Shown here in pieces: positions 62,570 through 64,000 of a stretch of 64,000 nt of DNA. The notes beneath the pieces are model-generated. The model saw only the letters and a program-made list of their open reading frames with translations. It made no database searches and had not been told where the DNA came from. The DNA is from Mesorhizobium australicum (GTDB lineage: Bacteria > Pseudomonadota > Alphaproteobacteria > Rhizobiales > Rhizobiaceae): NCBI RefSeq assembly GCF_900177325.1, contig NZ_FXBL01000004.1, positions 5,151,501 through 5,215,500 of the forward strand. Reading direction: 5' to 3'. The position numbers were made by a program, and so were the translations under genes. How positions within the stretch are numbered: the stretch's first letter is position 1; each line of letters begins with the position of its first letter.

Positions 62570-63835
62570 GTGAATCATTTCGAGTATCGCGACGGCGTCC
62601 TCCACGCCGAAGACGTGCCTCTGCCCGAGATCGCGGCAGCCGTCGGCACGCCGTTCTACTGCTATTCCACCGCCACGCTGACCCGGCACTTCCGCGTCTT
62701 CAGCCAGGCTTTTTCCGGCCTCGACGCGCTGGTCTGCTACGCCATGAAGGCCAACTCCAACCAGGCGGTGCTGAAGACGCTGGCAAAGCTCGGCTCCGGC
62801 GCCGACGTCGTCTCCGAGGGCGAGCTGCGCCGCGCGCTGGCCGCCGGCATCCCGGCCTCGAAGATCATGTTCTCCGGCGTCGGCAAGACCGCGCGCGAAA
62901 TGGACTTTGCCCTTTCCGCCGGCATCCACTGCTTCAACGTCGAATCCGAGCCGGAGCTGGAGCTGCTCTCGGCGCGCGCCGTGGCGGCCGGCAAGGTGGC
63001 GCCCGTCTCGGTGCGCATCAATCCGGACGTCGACGCCAAGACGCATCGCAAGATCGCCACCGGCAAGGCCGAGAACAAGTTCGGCATTCCGTGGCAGCGC
63101 GCCCGCAAGGTCTACGCCCGCGTCCGCGATCTGCCCGGCGTGCGCGCGGTCGGCATCGACATGCATATCGGCTCGCAGATCACCGAGCTGAAGCCCTTCG
63201 ACGACGCCTTCGCGCTGCTGGCCGAGCTCGTCGGCACGCTCCGAAACGACGGCCACGACATCGCCCATGTCGATCTCGGCGGCGGGCTGGGCGTGCCCTA
63301 CCGCTTCGACAACGACCCGCCGCCGCTGCCCGACGCCTATGCCGACATTGTGCGCAAGCACGTGACGAAGCTCGGCGTGAAGGTGATCTTCGAGCCCGGC
63401 CGGCTGATCGTCGCCAATGCCGGCATCCTCGTCTCCGAGGTCATCTACCTCAAGGAAGGCGACGCGAAGAACTTCCTCATCGTCGACGCGGCGATGAACG
63501 ACCTGATCCGCCCGACGCTCTACGACGCCTACCACGACATCCGCCCGGTGGTGGAGCAGCCCGCCGACGCGCCGCGGCTCACCGTCGATGTCGTCGGCCC
63601 GGTCTGCGAGACGGGCGATTATCTCGGCCACGACCGCAACCTGCCGCGCCTTGAGGCTGGAGATCTGATCGCGGTCGGCACCGCCGGCGCCTATGGCGCG
63701 GTGCAGGCCGGCACCTACAACACCCGCCTGCTCGTGCCGGAAGTGCTGGTCGACGGCGACCGGTTCCACATCGTGCGCCCGCGCCGCACCTACGAGGATC
63801 TGATCGGGCTGGACAGCCTGCCGGACTGGCTCTGA
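62570..63835 (+). CDS. lysA: Diaminopimelate decarboxylase
   Basis: PLP enzyme of the last step of lysine synthesis (meso-diaminopimelate to lysine), 421 residues. The PLP lysine is Lys60 in YAMKANSNQ, DLGGGLGVPY contacts the phosphate, and GPVCETGD carries the catalytic Cys from the partner subunit. Translation starts at GTG 62570; the site before it (CGGGACC) is weak, consistent with coupling to lptM. It is followed by the probable start of the next gene. Confidence 0.95.
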   Translation: MNHFEYRDGVLHAEDVPLPEIAAAVGTPFYCYSTATLTRHFRVFSQAFSGLDALVCYAMKANSNQAVLKTLAKLGSGADVVSEGELRRALAAGIPASKIMFSGVGKTAREMDFALSAGIHCFNVESEPELELLSARAVAAGKVAPVSVRINPDVDAKTHRKIATGKAENKFGIPWQRARKVYARVRDLPGVRAVGIDMHIGSQITELKPFDDAFALLAELVGTLRNDGHDIAHVDLGGGLGVPYRFDNDPPPLPDAYADIVRKHVTKLGVKVIFEPGRLIVANAGILVSEVIYLKEGDAKNFLIVDAAMNDLIRPTLYDAYHDIRPVVEQPADAPRLTVDVVGPVCETGDYLGHDRNLPRLEAGDLIAVGTAGAYGAVQAGTYNTRLLVPEVLVDGDRFHIVRPRRTYEDLIGLDSLPDWL

Positions 63836-63944
63836 CCCCCGGAAGGCGGCGCATTCACGTTTTGGTGGGCTGCCTCGCCTTTGCCGCGTTTGCTGTTATC
63901 CTCATACATGAGTCCGCGCGGCTGATGCGCCGGGCTTCCTGGAG

Positions 63945-64000
63945 ATGAAGCGGCCGATGGCGGGCATCAAGGCGCAGGACGACCAACCCGAAGCGAATGC
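63945..64000 (+). CDS. Possible start of the next gene (partial)
   Basis: An ATG at 63945 opens a frame that stays open to the window edge (MKRPMAGIKAQDDQPEA). CTGGAG stands just before it; an in-frame ATG at 63957 has GGAG at 12 bases. In related genomes the gene after lysA encodes a large TIGR02302-type membrane protein, but the 18 residues available do not prove this. Confidence 0.35.
   Translation, partial: MKRPMAGIKAQDDQPEAN

Overview
This is a high-GC, densely coding chromosomal window that looks like an alphaproteobacterium of the order Hyphomicrobiales (Rhizobiales), most likely a Mesorhizobium/Phyllobacteriaceae-type genome. The evidence is the complete PhyR-NepR-EcfG general stress response locus, HWE-family histidine kinases, the zapA/DUF4164/tkt/gap/pgk gene order, argH-lptM-lysA, and rhizobial intergenic palindromes. 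I see no prophage, transposase, CRISPR array or rRNA. One tRNA gene is present (Glu, CTC anticodon). The assignment rests on recognition of proteins and gene order, not on a database search.

Layout. (1) 1-4240: minus-strand branched-chain amino acid ABC transporter livHMGF, in which LivG carries a long Ala/Lys/Pro-rich tail ending in a helix-hairpin-helix domain. (2) 4538-6855: 4-hydroxyproline epimerase and a FAD D-amino-acid dehydrogenase. (3) 6951-20377: central carbon genes (class I aldolase, pgk, gap, tkt) on the minus strand, interrupted by a plus-strand tctCBA tricarboxylate transporter, an ankyrin protein and a K+/H+ antiporter, and closed by DUF4164-zapA. (4) 20574-25279: two tandem GNAT acetyltransferases with an mhqD/mhqO-like pair, a HIT protein, a small secreted protein and a phosphonate-monoester-hydrolase-type sulfatase. 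(5) 25335-36039: general stress response island. nepR-ecfG and phyR are divergent, and around them lie small membrane proteins, a PRC-barrel protein, a diacylglycerol-kinase-like protein, a Crp/Fnr regulator, an orphan FAT GUY-type receiver and two HWE kinases. Ten sites resembling the EcfG promoter (GGAAC, 16-17 bases, CGTT) stand in front of these genes. (6) 36139-40832: xylFHG-type sugar ABC transporter with a divergent ROK repressor and a palindromic candidate operator between them. (7) 40833-43755: vanadium-haloperoxidase/PAP2-type enzyme with a secreted ASPIC/UnbV FG-GAP protein. (8) 43841-53144: pstSCAB-phoU-phoB with a Pho box, no adjacent phoR, and a three-PAS hybrid kinase upstream. 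(9) 53229-64000: pyroglutamyl peptidase, a sulfotransferase-like P-loop protein, a RibD/DHFR-like reductase, tRNA-Glu, DUF3108, an EamA exporter, a YhhN-like lysoplasmalogenase, TlpA-type thioredoxin, argH, a DnaB-like RecA-fold ATPase on the opposite strand, lptM, lysA and the probable beginning of the next gene.

How the genes work together. The most coherent system is the stress island. Under stress an HWE kinase would phosphorylate PhyR, PhyR would sequester the anti-sigma factor NepR, and free EcfG would transcribe the surrounding envelope-associated genes and its own locus. The sequence itself shows the promoters; the signalling order is taken from the known family. The phosphate operon, xylose-type uptake and amino acid/tricarboxylate transporters fit a nutrient-scavenging soil or aquatic heterotroph.
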